Shown here in pieces: positions 5,330-7,010 of a stretch of 7,010 nucleotides of DNA. Under the pieces are notes generated by a model, which saw only the letters and a list, made by a program, of their open reading frames with translations, was not told the origin of the DNA and ran no database searches. The position numbers and the translations under genes are program-made. How positions within the stretch are numbered: the first letter of the stretch is position 1; each line of letters starts with the position of its first letter. Where the stretch lies: assembly GCA_005883365.1 (NCBI GenBank), contig VAXA01000052.1, positions 1 to 7,010 on the forward strand, in the 5' to 3' direction. The DNA comes from Actinomycetota bacterium. Its GTDB lineage: Bacteria; Actinomycetota; Thermoleophilia; Gaiellales; Gaiellaceae.

Positions 5330-7010
5330 CTAGCAGCGCAGCGTCACGCTGGCGTGGAAGACGCGGGTGTTCGGGAGCACCGGTCCGACGTCCTCCATGT
5401 TCTTCGTCTCCTGGTAGTCGGACGCGGTGACGATCACGGGCTCTCTGCCCGGGCGTAGTCCTTTCGTCGGGATCGAGAGCACGCCGCGGGAGTACCTCAA
5501 CGGGAAGAGCTTTCCACCTACCCTTGCCTGGAGCGAGAGCGGATCGACCCCCGAGCCCGAGTCGCGGACGGCGAAGCGGATCGGGCTCCCAACGGCGATC
5601 GTCCGCTCGAGGAGGCGGACCGAAGGCGCCGCCGTGTCATTGACCCAGAACCGGAACCTGAAAGCGCCGGGCTTCGCTCCCGTCGGCGTATCGAAGACGA
5701 AGTCGTACCTGCCGGTATCCGGTAGCACAGCCGCCACGACCGGTTCCGCGCCGCCGAACCTCTCGTACGGGTTCAGGCTTGCCGGGATCCCCGTGTAGCC
5801 GACCAGGCGGTTCTCGTCGTCCCCGCTGACGAGGCGCGGCGAGATTCGGCTGCCCCGTGCCTGACCGACGACCACGACGCCGAAGTTCGCGACCCGTCGC
5901 AGCAGCCTGAACCGGAACACCTGCTCAGGCCCGCCGAGCCGGGTGCGCACTCCCGGCGCGAGGCCGCGCTCGGGGTAGCGATACGTTGAGACGCGCGAGG
6001 CCCGGCCGGCCGTGTTCCCGCGATAGACGCCGGGCCGGCGCAGCGTCCGGTGCGGGTCGAGCCCGAGCCTCGGCACTTCGACGTGGAACCAGAACGCGAC
6101 TCGCCGCACGTCGCTGCCGCGGGTGAGGACGACGAACCCCGTGCCGTCTCCGGCCCTCGCCGTCCGCGACACCTTGAGGCGAACGGACAGCGATGCTCCT
6201 GCAACGAGCGTCGTCGCCAGCGGCGCCAGCGTTGCGCCTGAGGGGATCGATTGAGCGCGGATCGAGACGCTCCACGGCGCGCTCCCACCACCGGCGTCCG
6301 TCGTCGAGAGCTGCTTCGTGCTCGAGAGCCCGCGGCGGACGAGGCCCCACCCGAGCGAGCTCGGATCGGTGAAGAGCAGCGGCTCGTCGGCGCGGACGAG
6401 GTCGATCCTGCCGCCGCCCTCGCGTAGCGGTGAGATCTCACCGGAGCTGCCGGACCGATGCACCGGGTCACCGGTCGAGGCGAGCGCCGACTTCACCTGC
6501 TGCACCGTCCAGGTCGGATGGCGCTGCAGGAGGAGTGCAGCCGCGCCCGAGACGTGCGGCGTCGCCATGCTGGTGCCGTCCAGCAGCTCGAACGCATCCG
6601 GCGGGACGGAGGAGAGAACGTCGACCCCTGGTGCGGTCGCGTCCGGCTTCGGCAGGAGCGACACGGGCGTCGGGCCGGCGGATGAGAACCAGGCGATGGC
6701 GTCGGGCCGCGTCCTGTTGCCGCCCAGGGTCGAAGCCGCCGCCGTGATCGCAGCGGGCGCGTTCGCGGGCGAGCCGATCGAGCCGAAGCCGGCGGAGGCG
6801 AAGTCGTTTTCCGCTGCCACCACGGGCACGACGCCGGCTGCCGCGGCGTTGTCGAGCGCCCGGTCGACGATGTCGCGGCGCGGCTGCACCTCGGGTTCCC
6901 CGATGGAGAGGTTGATGACGTTCATCCCGTCGGCCACGGCCTGGTCGATGGCCTTCGCGATCTCCGGCGAGTTGCCATCAAGGCCGAAATCCTTCGTCGG
7001 CACGGTCAGC
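5330..7010 (-). CDS. Subtilisin-family serine protease (S8), N-terminus beyond right edge, C-terminus complete
   Basis: A subtilase reading leftward; the catalytic Asp and His lie outside the window. Residues are counted from the GTG codon at 7003-7001, which is internal and not the true start. NVINLSIGEP (28-37) is the family block after the His. The oxyanion-hole Asn is N66 in VVAAENDFAS, where the usual Gly before Asn is Glu. WFSSAGP (105-111) and KPDATAPGVDVLSS (119-132) follow, and the catalytic Ser is S145 in GTSMATPHVSG. The peptidase domain ends near 205. Next come a beta-rich, Fn3-like domain (about 205-312, with FVVLTRGSDVRRVAFWF), a region resembling a pre-peptidase C-terminal domain (about 335-455), and an Ig-like domain (about 465-557) starting near RDSGSGVDP. 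There is no C-terminal membrane anchor or LPXTG motif; it ends TLRC. Such enzymes are normally exported, but the signal peptide cannot be seen. A coiled-coil gene follows 24 nt downstream. Activity depends on unseen residues. Confidence 0.92.
   Translation of the reverse strand, partial: LTVPTKDFGLDGNSPEIAKAIDQAVADGMNVINLSIGEPEVQPRRDIVDRALDNAAAAGVVPVVAAENDFASAGFGSIGSPANAPAAITAAASTLGGNRTRPDAIAWFSSAGPTPVSLLPKPDATAPGVDVLSSVPPDAFELLDGTSMATPHVSGAAALLLQRHPTWTVQQVKSALASTGDPVHRSGSSGEISPLREGGGRIDLVRADEPLLFTDPSSLGWGLVRRGLSSTKQLSTTDAGGGSAPWSVSIRAQSIPSGATLAPLATTLVAGASLSVRLKVSRTARAGDGTGFVVLTRGSDVRRVAFWFHVEVPRLGLDPHRTLRRPGVYRGNTAGRASRVSTYRYPERGLAPGVRTRLGGPEQVFRFRLLRRVANFGVVVVGQARGSRISPRLVSGDDENRLVGYTGIPASLNPYERFGGAEPVVAAVLPDTGRYDFVFDTPTGAKPGAFRFRFWVNDTAAPSVRLLERTIAVGSPIRFAVRDSGSGVDPLSLQARVGGKLFPLRYSRGVLSIPTKGLRPGREPVIVTASDYQETKNMEDVGPVLPNTRVFHASVTLRC

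Noticed and set aside
5427..5798. A 123-codon plus-strand ORF antisense to the subtilase C-terminal domains.
   Set aside because: It has no recognisable domain, and the subtilase beta domains on the opposite strand are coherent throughout.

Overview
The window is very GC-rich and densely coding. Its mix of genes suggests a deep-branching actinobacterium, perhaps class Thermoleophilia (Gaiella or Solirubrobacter relatives). The evidence is high third-position GC, GTG starts, a dgt-dnaG pair as in mycobacteria, a tRNA without encoded CCA, and starts lying 6-9 nt after a -10-like hexamer with no Shine-Dalgarno sequence, as in leaderless actinobacterial mRNAs. This placement is inference.

Layout, left to right. 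A ribose-phosphate pyrophosphokinase gene (prs) runs leftward off the window. About 64 bp of divergent promoter region separates it from a rightward operon of an HD-domain dNTP triphosphohydrolase (dgt) and DNA primase (dnaG), joined by a 4-nt GTGA overlap. A tRNA-Asn(GTT) gene follows, then an M32 (Taq-type) metallocarboxypeptidase, then a 78-residue single-pass membrane protein of unknown function. The last rightward gene meets a leftward pair tail to tail, with overlapping stop codons. That pair is a 119-residue coiled-coil protein of unknown function and, upstream of it, a large subtilisin-family (S8) protease whose N-terminus lies beyond the right edge.

Functionally, prs, dgt and dnaG are nucleotide and replication housekeeping: PRPP supply, dNTP hydrolysis and RNA priming. 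The M32 enzyme is a cytosolic peptide-trimming protease and the subtilase is probably exported. No mobile element, CRISPR array, defence system or biosynthetic cluster is visible. There is no gene-free stretch longer than 300 bases. The points most worth a second look are the repeated GCTAGRCT start-proximal element, an A in place of G18 in the tRNA D-loop, a Gly-to-Glu change next to the subtilase oxyanion-hole Asn, and the two unrecognised small proteins.
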